In this document: one piece after another, positions 19,401 to 25,632 of the stretch | Layout: each line of letters starts with the position of its first letter | Position numbering within the stretch: the first letter of the stretch is position 1 | NCBI GenBank assembly: GCA_943704415.1 | Contig: CALSCO010000343.1 | Span: 1 to 25,632, forward strand | Direction of reading: 5' to 3' | From: Parvularia atlantis | Taxonomy: Eukaryota; Opisthokonta; Rotosphaerida | DNA length: 25,632 bases | Position numbers and translations under genes: made by a program | Notes under the pieces: generated by a model | What the model was told of the DNA's origin: nothing | Database searches by the model: none | Seen by the model: only the letters and a program-made list of their open reading frames with translations

Positions 19401-22141
19401 GCGGCACGCACGCGATGGCCGGCGTGTTGACCACGAGGTTGCCAAAGTCCACAAACGGCTGCGCCTGCGGCGTCGCGAGGCGGTAGAAGAGAGAGTGGAA
19501 GGCGACGCGGTGCTGCGGGCGTGTGTCAGGCCCGTTGCAACCGAGCGCAACACCGCTCCGCAGCCGCACCTGGTCGACGTTGTTGGCGCGGACCTGCAGG
19601 GTTTTGTCGTTGTCGCGGTTGAGCTTGTTGATAACCGTGATCTGCTTGTCGTAGTCTGGGTTCGCCTGAGACGTGCGTGCCGCGCGTGGAGGCATCAGTG
19701 CATGCTGCTCAGACGCAAAGGGCCATGCCTTGCGCGGCACGATCAGTAGCTGCACCGACGTCGCCTGGCGCGGCGGGATCACGAGCTCGTCCATCGGTGC
19801 CGACAGGATCTTGGACACAAAGCTGGGCTGCGCGTCAGCGCGGCGCCATGTGTGCGATCGCACGCACACACCTCAGCTGCACGCGCGCGGGCAGGTCGGA
19901 GCGGTTGAGGATGAAAAAGTCGGCCGTCTTAGAGCGGCCGACGTCGACGTCGCCAAAGTTGACCACGGGCGGCTGCAGCTCTGCGGTGCGCGCGCTGGTG
20001 AGAGGGTGTGCATGTGCATCACGCGGCCAGCGACAGACCGATGAGCGACGTGCAGACGCGCGCCGTGCCCTGGAACACCTTGCGCTGCTTCTCCTTGGCG
20101 TCGGGCGAGGTCACGAGGATGTACGGGAAGAATGAGCGCGCGACCAGGCGGGCGCCCTGCGCGCGCGTCAGGAAACAGGCGGGCGCACGGTGCGAGACGC
20201 ACCTTGTCGTCGCCGGGCGTCTTGTCGGGCGTGTACCAGATGTCGAGCGTGCGCTTCATGCCCGGGCCGAGCGTCATCTCCTCGACGCGCATCGGCACGG
20301 TCTTGGCGGCGGGCGCGGTCGGCGCGGCGGGGGTGGATGTGGCTGGTTTGAGCGCTGCCGTGGCGTCCAGCGAGCCCGCAGATGCCGTGCTGGTGCCGCC
20401 ATTGCTGCTCGCTGCCGCGGTGCTGGCGCCGGCCTTGGCGCGCTGCTGCGGCGGCGGTGCGTCGGCTGCACCGTCTGCTTGCGGCGCGGGCGATGGGGCG
20501 CGCGAGCTGTGCGAGCTGCCCTGGGCGGCGTCGGGCTGGGCAGCGATCGGCGTCGGCAGGCTGGATGGCTCCTCGGTCAGCACCTCCTGCTGCAGCTCAA
20601 ACACGACCTGCGCAACGGACGACGCCGTAAGCGACCGATGTGTCGCAGACTCCAGAGCGTGCCTGGTCGCGCAGATCCGAGCCGAGCCGCAGCTCCATCG
20701 GCTTGCTCGAGTTGTTGGCCAGCGTGATCGACTGGCGCTTGGGCACGCCGGCGTAGCAGTCGCCAAAGTCGACCAGCTCGGACGAGAGCGCGAGCATGGC
20801 CACGTCGCTGCGCCCCACGCGCACGATGGCACGGACGCTGCGCACGCGAGCGAGTGAGCCTGCGCCTGCTGAGCCTGCGCACGCGCGTGCGCGCGCTCAC
20901 CGGATGGTAATGTCGTTGGTCACGTCGTTCTTGTTCTGCAGGACGATGTCGTAGTCAAACTCGCCGGCCGCGAGCGGGCGGAACTGCATGCCGACCTCGA
21001 CATGCGCGTAGCTGGTGGCGCGCGCAGGTCACGAGGGCTAGCGGCACGGCGTGCACATGGCGCTACACACCTGTCGAGCGGTGTGCAGGCCAGCGGCACA
21101 TTGTCCTCGTCCATAAACTCGAAGCACTCGCCGCTCGCGACCGACGCCGAGCCCACGTCCGTCACGGCGATGCCCCAGTGCAACGGGATCTCGGACCGGT
21201 TCCAGACGCTGAAGCGGCGGTACGCGGGCACGCCGAGGACGCAGTCGAGCATGATGGCCTCCTGGACGTCGCAGTGCATCATCGACCGGCACGTGCGCGC
21301 ACGCAGCTTGATCGTAAGCTGGCGAGCACGCGAGTGAGCGAAGCTGTCCGATACAAGCGGCACAACGCGGCACGCGGTGCGGGCGCACCTGCTGGTCGCT
21401 GCGCGCAATGTCGAACGGGTCGTCCGACTGCGTGCGGCGTGGCGTGGCGGCGGCGTCGGCTGAGCTGGGCGCGGCGTCGTCCTGCGCGGCCGGCGGTGCC
21501 GCGGCGTCGGCGGTGGCTGGTGCGCTCGCATCGTCCAGGATGAACGCGTGCGCAAAGATGAGCCCCGTCAGCTCCTGCACGTCGTAGCGCTCATCGGCCT
21601 TCGTGGTGTCAATCGACGCTGCTGCCGCTACTGCTGCTGCCGCCGCCGCCGCCGCTGCTGCAGTCGATGGCGTGCCCGCAGTGGGCGCGGACACCGAGGC
21701 CACGGCGGACGTCGGCGTGCCGGCGAAGCTGACAAGGCGGTTGCCGCTGCCCGACCCGCGCACGGCCGGGTCGGGCAGGAGGAGCACAACGACGTCCTGC
21801 TGCTGCCCGCGCGGTATCTCGACCTCGTCGACGTAGTTGATGAGGTTGAACAGCTGGTTGTAGTTGCTGTCGGCGCCCGGGCCGTCCGCGCCCGCCAGGT
21901 TCTCGTTCTCGAGCTGGAAGGCGACCTGCCGCCCGAGGTTCGAGCGCAGCTTGACCTTGACCGGCGCGTGCGCGACGTTGCGCAGGGTGAGCCTGCGCAG
22001 GGCGTGCATGCCGTTGAGGTAGACCATGTCGAACTGCAGCCGCCCGCTCGGCACGTCCGTCTCGATCACCGCCGCGGGCTTCTTGTGCGGCGACGGCGCG
22101 ACCGGCGCGGGCTGCGCCGAGGGCGTGTCGGCGGCCGCCAT
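8597..22141 (-). CDS. Giant multi-repeat protein with ASH/MSP-like Ig-fold segments (about 3,717 aa)
   Basis: Exons on the minus strand: 22141-21389, 21318-21071, 21011-20901, 20837-20663, 20607-20203, 20156-20039, 19980-19872, 19822-19570, 19512-19412, 19356-19093, 19041-18916, 18853-18600, 18543-17602, 17543-17401, 17339-17194, 17137-17023, 16955-16620, 16561-16411, 16360-16253, 16197-16100, 16047-15948, 15892-15717, 15660-15388, 15329-15261, 15209-15095, 15043-14982, 14934-14802, 14754-14665, 14605-14392, 14333-14131, 14072-13878, 13809-13722, 13662-12000, 11953-11883, 11815-10396, 10338-10234, 10166-10027, 9970-9892, 9827-9390, 9327-9218, 9167-9041, 8982-8840, 8780-8597. Every junction keeps phase and the total is a multiple of three. 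There is no signal peptide or membrane helix. Recurrent segments of the pattern (V)(D/N)FG-x(6-10)-hydrophobic strand-N-x-S followed by a beta strand resemble the ASH/MSP repeats of HYDIN, SPD-2 and other ciliary or centrosomal proteins. One coiled coil and several disordered inserts interrupt them. A scaffold role is inferred. I cannot name an ortholog. Confidence 0.75.
10234..10338 (-). other. ASH-like unit in exon 36 of the giant gene (residues about 3277-3311)
   Basis: The sequence reads ALLDYGVVRFGQLYTDRSLV and then IVNHSTMPFEFT. The pattern LDYG-x-V-x-FG, hydrophobic strand, N-H-S turn and F-E-F strand is an ASH-type repeat. It is the last clear one before the C-terminal region. Confidence 0.6.
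10747..11620 (-). other. Long disordered Ser/Thr/Ala/Pro insert in exon 35 of the giant protein
   Basis: In the largest part of exon 35 the protein loses its strand pattern and becomes Ser, Thr, Ala, Gly and Pro rich. It includes runs of Thr (about 11335), Gly/Arg (about 11120) and Ser/Ala (about 10750-10800). A short folded-looking segment with SVSSTASYREFSIDNVSSSP lies at about 10940-11010. Such inserts between Ig-like units are usual in large scaffold proteins. Confidence 0.5.
13373..13404 (-). repeat. (GTC)10 microsatellite encoding an Asp run in the giant protein
   Basis: Ten GTC units on the plus strand, 13374-13403, read on the minus strand as GAC codons; together with a neighbouring GAT they encode eleven consecutive aspartates in exon 33. 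It lies in a loop between two predicted strands, so length variation would probably be tolerated. Confidence 0.9.
15948..16170 (-). other. ASH-like unit across exons 20-21 of the giant gene
   Basis: MNLGEVEVNRTTFGE is followed, after the 52-nt intron 16099-16048, by VAVVNNSSEPTEFEVLDVES. The joined sequence gives a V-x-V-N-x-T strand and an N-N-S-S turn matching the unit in exon 4. Its quality as a repeat supports the splice junction. Confidence 0.55.
16848..16955 (-). other. Coiled coil in the giant protein (residues about 1422-1457)
   Basis: EMEEQIESLEQKLKIAQRKG followed by NLDKARTLLVKLEHLRG gives about five heptads with Leu/Ile at a and d positions and dense opposite charges. It opens exon 17, directly after a 67-nt intron, and is followed by an Ala/Ser-rich linker. 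It is the only obvious coiled coil in this protein and could serve for dimerisation. Confidence 0.65.
17603..17731 (-). other. ASH-like unit at the end of exon 13 of the giant gene (residues about 1244-1286)
   Basis: The sequence reads LGLRNVNFGVMGKGERREKT followed by IVIKNLSEVPLLYAITKS: an NFG strand, a charged loop, a hydrophobic strand and an N-L-S turn. Exon 14 continues with a further unit (NGNFGLIRPFGKREVNFVFT). Confidence 0.55.
19413..19480 (-). other. ASH-like unit in exon 9 of the giant gene (first half)
   Basis: The sequence reads QPFVDFGNLVVNTPAIA and continues after the splice with PVWVENISGHELILELTT in exon 10. It is another VDFG-x-V-x-N-x-P strand followed by an N-I-S turn. The domain is split by an intron in its middle. 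Confidence 0.55.
19666..19728 (-). other. 63-nt in-frame segment: coding insert or GC-AG intron
   Basis: Within exon 8 the segment begins with GCATGG after a codon AAG and ends with CTCAG before GCG. It contains a CTGATG word, is a multiple of three and has no stop. Removing it would join VPRK directly to ANPDYDKQITVI. Keeping it adds 21 residues of unlike composition. I kept it in the length given for the protein; either reading is possible. Confidence 0.4.
19872..19980 (-). other. ASH-like unit in exon 7 of the giant gene (residues about 604-640)
   Basis: The sequence reads PPVVNFGDVDVGRSKTADFF then ILNRSDLPARVQL. It has the same NFG-x-V-x-VG signature and N-R-S turn as textbook ASH repeats of flagellar proteins. 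This entire unit is one small exon. Confidence 0.6.
20608..20662 (-). other. Probable GC-AG intron in the giant gene (55 nt)
   Basis: The exon ends GACCAG and the next bases are GCACGC; the acceptor is TTGCGCAG. Phase is 0 on both sides. A weaker GT donor 12 nt downstream (GTCTGC, after GGA) would also keep the frame and add four residues, leaving an intron of only 43 nt. Confidence 0.5.
20663..20837 (-). other. ASH-like unit in exon 4 of the giant gene (residues about 372-429)
   Basis: The sequence reads SSELVDFGDCYAGVPKRQSI and then TLANNSSKPMELRL. This is the clearest repeat: a VDFG strand, a loop with Cys-Tyr, a polar strand and an N-N-S-S turn before the next strand. That is the pattern of HYDIN/ASPM/SPD-2 type domains. 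Confidence 0.6.
21389..22141 (-). other. Giant protein N-terminal module (exon 1, residues 1-251)
   Basis: After about 25 Ala/Pro residues, the segment RLQFDMVYLNGMHALRRLTL with the following NVAHAPVKVKLRSN has the strand-turn-strand look of a first Ig-like unit. A 40-residue Asn/Gly-rich loop follows, then VDEVEIPRGQQQDVVVLLLP, the kind of edge strand seen in ASH domains. An Ala-rich linker at about residues 160-175 is encoded by GCN repeats, followed by a low-complexity acidic/Ala segment before the exon ends at IARSDQQ. Confidence 0.55.
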
Positions 22142-22456
22142 TCACGCGCGGGACCGCGCGGCGCGTCTTGGGGCTGCGGCCGCGGCGGGGCTGCTGTTGC
22201 GTGCGGGTTGAGGAGGGCGCGGCCCGTGGCCCGCTGCACCGGCGTCGTGTGGGCTGCGCGGGCGGCGCGCGGGCGGCGCGTCAGTGGCGCCCAGGCGAAC
22301 GCGGCGCCACTCCGCGGCCATTGCTTCGCGCACGTGACGCGGGCGGGCGCGCGTGACGCAATATGACGTGGCAGTGCTGTCGCGGCTTCTCTCACGGCCC
22401 TCTCGTGCCTCTCGCGCGGCTCTCTCCCGCCACGCTCGTTGCGCTGCTCACTGCCT

Positions 22457-22458
<2 letters not shown>

Positions 22459-22491
<33 letters not shown>
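22459..22491. repeat. (CTG)11 microsatellite in the divergent promoter
   Basis: Eleven perfect CTG units lie about 90 bp upstream of the BZZ1-like ATG and about 320 bp upstream of the giant gene ATG. Confidence 0.95.
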
Positions 22492-22492
<1 letters not shown>

Positions 22493-22507
22493 GGCACGTG
22501 CGGTAGT

Positions 22508-22530
22508 GAGAGAGAGGGAGAGAGGGAGAG
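22508..22530. promoter_or_regulatory. GA-rich tract upstream of the BZZ1-like gene
   Basis: An uninterrupted purine tract of GAGA and GGGA units. Such CT/GA tracts are common core-promoter elements in fungi and are bound by GAGA-type factors in other eukaryotes. Its role here is inferred from position. Confidence 0.4.
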
Positions 22531-22583
22531 CTCTCATCCCCGATCCGCCGCAGTACCACCCGCGAGCGGCACACGCGGCCAGG

Positions 22584-22611
22584 ATGGGCTTCGGCGACGA
22601 GCTGCGGGTGT

Positions 22612-22650
<39 letters not shown>

Positions 22651-25552
22651 TGTGCGCGCGCTGACGTCGCGAGGGCATGACGCCCGCAGGACCAGCTCGG
22701 CGACATCGACCACTACACGCAGAACAGCGTCGTGTACCTGGAGGACTTCCGGGATTACGTCAAGGAGCGAGTGGTGATCGAGCGCGAGTACGCGGGCAAG
22801 GTGCGTGGTCCCGCCACGATTCCCGCGGCCGCTCACGGCGAAGCAGCTCGACGCCCTCGTCAAGACGTACGCGCGCAAGGTGCGCAAGAGCGGGTTCAGC
22901 TACTTTGGCGCCGGCACAAGCTTCCGCGAGGCGCGTCGGCGGTCATGAGAGGGAGGCGCGCCATCGGCGCCTGACGCGGCGCGCCGCAGGACAAGGACGT
23001 GCCCAAGGGCGACAGCGAGGTCGACCTGTCCAAGACGACGGCGTCGCAAGGCATGACCGCCATCTTCCTCCAGACCGAGATCGCCACCCGCGCGCGCATC
23101 AACTTTGCCGACCGCCTCATCTCGGTCGTGTCGGAGCCGCTCAAGGCCGAGTACAAGCGCAAGAACGAGGCGCGCGCCAAGGTGTGATGCCAGGCCCGGC
23201 GCACGGCCAAACAGCGGCTCACGCCCAGCCCTCCCGCGCAGCACATCGCCTTTGCAGAACAGCTCGCGACCGCGCTGGCCGCGTCCAAGGCTGAGGTCGA
23301 CAAGGTGCGCGCCGAACCTGCGACTGCAGTGGACGCCGGCGCTGATGCGCGCATACGGCGCGCGCGCAGGCCAAGCAGGCGTACCGCGCCGCGTGCAACC
23401 AGCTCGAGGCGTCGTACCTGCGCTTCGAGAAGGCGCCGACGAGTGAACAGAGCGAGAAGGTGCTGGCGACGATCGCGTGTGCGCGCGTGCTGACGTGCTG
23501 CGTGCCGCATACAGCTCAAGCGCGAGTGGAACGAGGCGCTCGTGTTCAAGAACGACCGGCAGAACGAGTACTTGCTGGCGGTCCAGATGCTCAACGCGCA
23601 CAAGAAGAACCACATCTTTGTCGACATGGCGACGTTGATGAACGTGCGCCGCAGCGCCGCACGCCACGTCGCGCACGCTGACGGACGTGGTGCTGCCCGC
23701 GCAGAACATGCAAGACCTGAACGAGCACACGATCACGCGCGCGCGCGAGATCTTCACCGACTACATCAACCTCGAGAACCAGCTGCTAACAGACGTGCGC
23801 CAGTGGTGCGCTTTGCGGGCGCGCACGCTGGCGTGGCCGCGCGCGGCCAACCAGCCGCCCGTAGCAACGACAACGCCACGAACATCGTGAGCCAGATGAA
23901 CGGCGCAACAGACACGCAGACCTTTGTGGCGCAGGTGCGCGGCGCACGAGCGCTACAGCGTTTCGCTTGCGTGTGCTGACGGTGCGCTGCAGGTCAAGAA
24001 GCCCTGGGTCGAGCCGCCAGACGAGCAGTTCAGCCCGTTCACCGACAAGGACATGGTGTGGCGCTTTCGATCGCTGCCGCCGCCCCAGCGCCTGACGCGT
24101 GTGCGTGCGTGCGCGCGCGCCAGGCCATGCTCGACAAGTCGACCGGGCAGACGCTGCTGCTCAACACGCTGCTCAAGCTGCGGCGTCAGGTCGAGAAGCA
24201 CGAGGGCGAGATCGTCGCCAAGCTCAAGGAGATCGACGGCACCAAGACGCTGATCGACTCGTACACTAAGGGGCTCAACAAGGGCGACGACTTCCCCGTG
24301 CAGCAAGAGCTGATCGAGCTCGAGCGCCAGCGCGCGGTCATCCAGACGCTCAAGGTCAAGCTGTCGGCGCAGGTGAGGCGCGGCCCCTGCAGCTCGCGGT
24401 CGCGCGGCACTCTGAGCGTGCGCACGTGCCAGATCGAGATGATCGAGGGCGTGGTCGGGTACATCGAGACAAAGGATCACGCGTTCAAGGGGACAAGCAG
24501 CGGGACGTGTGTCCTGTGCAAGTCGGGCCTGTCGATGTTCAACCGCGGCTTCCAGTGTCAGGGTGCGCGCATGCACCGTGCGCGCGTGCAGCAGCTGACA
24601 GCCCGCCGCAGCGTGCAAGGCCACGGTGCACACCAAGTGCAGCACCAAGATCCCGCCGTGCGGGCATCAGCTGGTGACAGCCGCGGTCGTGGCAAACGTC
24701 GCACCAAGCTCAGGCGGTGCGCGGGCTGTAGCGGCGGTACCCTAGGCCCGGCTCACACGCGTGCGCACGCGCGCAGGCAACCTCGTCCGGTCCAAGACGA
24801 CGCGGGCACCGAACCGCAGCTCCGTGCGCAAGTCGCTGCACGCGCCCTCCAACGGTGCGCGCGGCGGGGTGTGCCGCAGCGTGGGCTCACACTCGCGCGG
24901 CTGCGCAGCGTTTGCGACGGTGCTGTACGACTTTCAGAAGCAGAACGAGGGCGAGCTCGAGGCCAAGGCCGGCGACAAGGTCCGTGTGATCGATCCGGAC
25001 GACGGCAACGGCTGGATGACGGTGCGGCGCTGCATGGCGAAACGCGCGAGCGTTGTGCTGAGCGTTCGCGCGTGCAGGGCGAGCTGAACGGTGTGACGGG
25101 CGTCATCCCGGCCAACTACGTCGAGATGCCGAAGGACATCGGCGCGGCGATGGCGATGGCCAACTCGCCCGCGTCGTCGACCAACTCGCTCCCGGGCCAG
25201 ATGTCGATCCAGTCGCTTGCGGCGGGCGCGGGCGGCCCGCCGGCGGCGAAGAGCACCGGCGACTTTGGTGCGGCGTGCAGCGGGCGGTGTGTGGCGGCGC
25301 ACATGCTGACGGGCCGATCGTGCACAGTGCGCGCGCTGTACAACTACGAGGCGCAGGTGGACCTGGAGCTGTCGATCAGCGCGGGCGACATCATCGAGGT
25401 GACCAATCGGAACGTCGGCGAGGGCTGGTGGGAGGGTGCGTCGTCGCCGTTCGTGTCCGCCGCGCGCTGTGCTGAGGGGCATGCGTGGTGTCACAGGCAA
25501 GCTCAACGGCAAAGTCGGGCAGTTCCCGCAGAACTACGTCGAGCCTGCATGA
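22584..25552 (+). CDS. BZZ1: BZZ1-like F-BAR / C1 / double SH3 protein
   Basis: There are 18 exons: 22584-22607, 22690-22800, 22847-22930, 22990-23181, 23242-23304, 23370-23459, 23515-23643, 23705-23805, 23865-23934, 23993-24055, 24124-24372, 24433-24562, 24612-24716, 24777-24854, 24909-25021, 25078-25267, 25328-25435 and 25497-25552. Phases agree and the product is 651 residues. The F-BAR domain begins MGFGDELR, then YLEDFRDYVKERVVIEREYA, and runs to about residue 300. A coiled segment at 310-392 leads to a C1 domain at about 408-452 with all zinc ligands present (H408, C-x2-C, C-x2-C, H-x2-C, C). SH3-1 is at about 497-551 (VLYDF, GW, PANYVE) and SH3-2 at about 598-651 (ALYNYEA, GEGWWEG, PQNYVE). 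Fungal BZZ1 binds curved membrane and activates WASP/Arp2/3 actin assembly at endocytic patches. The order matches filamentous-fungal BZZ1 closely. Confidence 0.85.
22612..22650. repeat. (GTC)13 microsatellite in BZZ1-like intron 1
   Basis: Thirteen perfect GTC units start four bases inside the first intron (22608-22689), directly after the GTGT donor. The following part of the intron carries GCTGACGTC and the GCCCGCAG acceptor. Confidence 0.95.
22931..22989 (+). other. GC-AG intron in the BZZ1-like gene (59 nt)
   Basis: The codon GAG is followed by GCGCGT, and the intron has CCTGACGC before the acceptor GCCGCAG. Reading through meets a stop within six codons. Splicing in phase 0 joins SFRE to DKDVPKGD, in the F-BAR helices. 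No GT donor close by preserves the frame. Confidence 0.65.
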
Positions 25553-25632
25553 GCGCCGCGCCGCGCTTTCCTGCTCTGGTTGATCGCTTCGTTTTTCCTT
25601 CCCCTTCCTACCTGCGTCCTCCCATACCCCCC
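25553..25632 (+). terminator. 3' flank of the BZZ1-like gene, pyrimidine-rich
   Basis: The 80 bp after the stop codon become rich in T and C (for example TTTTTCCTTCCCCTTCCTAC) up to the right edge. This is compatible with a 3' untranslated or termination region. No polyadenylation hexamer is seen. Confidence 0.35.

Larger units (their letters stand above)
22142..22583. promoter_or_regulatory. Divergent promoter between the giant gene and the BZZ1-like gene
   Basis: This is 442 bp between two start codons facing away from each other. It carries a (CTG)11 run at 22459-22491 and a purine GA tract at 22508-22530, 54 bp before the BZZ1-like ATG. No exon was supported. Shared or coordinated transcription of the two genes is inferred from the arrangement. 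Confidence 0.55.

Noticed and set aside
23671-23704. Coding sequence immediately before NMQDLNE in the BZZ1-like gene (TLTDVVLPAQ)
   Set aside because: It looks protein-like, but no acceptor exists upstream that keeps the frame. The GCTGAC in it fits the branch site of intron 23644-23704.
1-25632. tRNA, rRNA, CRISPR, transposon or virus-derived elements
   Set aside because: No cloverleaf-like, rRNA-like or regularly spaced repeat sequences were seen, and no transposase, reverse transcriptase, integrase or capsid motifs in any frame.

Overview
The window looks like nuclear DNA of a GC-rich eukaryote with very compact, intron-dense genes. Nearly every gene is cut by introns of about 46-106 nt. 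Donors are mostly GTGCG, acceptors mostly CGCAG or CCAG, and many introns carry a CTGAC or CTGAT branch-like motif shortly before the acceptor. A BZZ1-type architecture (F-BAR, C1, SH3, SH3), a fungal-type zinc-finger/G-patch protein and a homeodomain with an extra residue before helix 3 point to a fungus. A giant protein of HYDIN/ASH-like Ig-fold repeats would fit an early-diverging, possibly zoosporic lineage. The taxonomic call is inference; no ribosomal or mitochondrial marker is present.

Layout, left to right. Positions 1-50 may be the first codons of a minus-strand gene leaving the window. 435-1336 (+) is a two-exon C2H2/G-patch protein. 1763-4151 (+) is a seven-exon homeodomain transcription factor with a long Gln-rich C-terminal part. 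Converging on it, 6670-4302 (-) is a six-exon protein with a charged coiled coil, a Pro-rich middle and two abutting UBA-like domains. 8562-6876 (-) is a multi-exon PAP2-family membrane phosphatase with an unexplained in-frame TAG. Only 34 bp upstream of it ends a giant gene, 22141-8597 (-). I could thread it through 43 exons with every splice phase agreeing, giving about 3,717 residues. It has a dozen or so short segments resembling ASH/MSP-type beta-sandwich repeats, one coiled coil and several disordered inserts. A 442-bp divergent promoter separates it from 22584-25552 (+), an 18-exon BZZ1-like gene.

The genes do not form one pathway. BZZ1 is known from fungi to couple membrane curvature to actin at endocytic sites. 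The tandem-UBA coiled-coil protein could also act in ubiquitin-dependent membrane traffic, but that is only a guess. The giant gene is the main candidate for something undescribed. I saw no tRNA, rRNA, CRISPR array, transposon or virus-derived element. Trinucleotide microsatellites (CAG/CTG and GTC/GAC) are frequent and lie in exons, introns and promoters.

All gene models were built by eye from splice signals and reading-frame continuity, with no transcript evidence.
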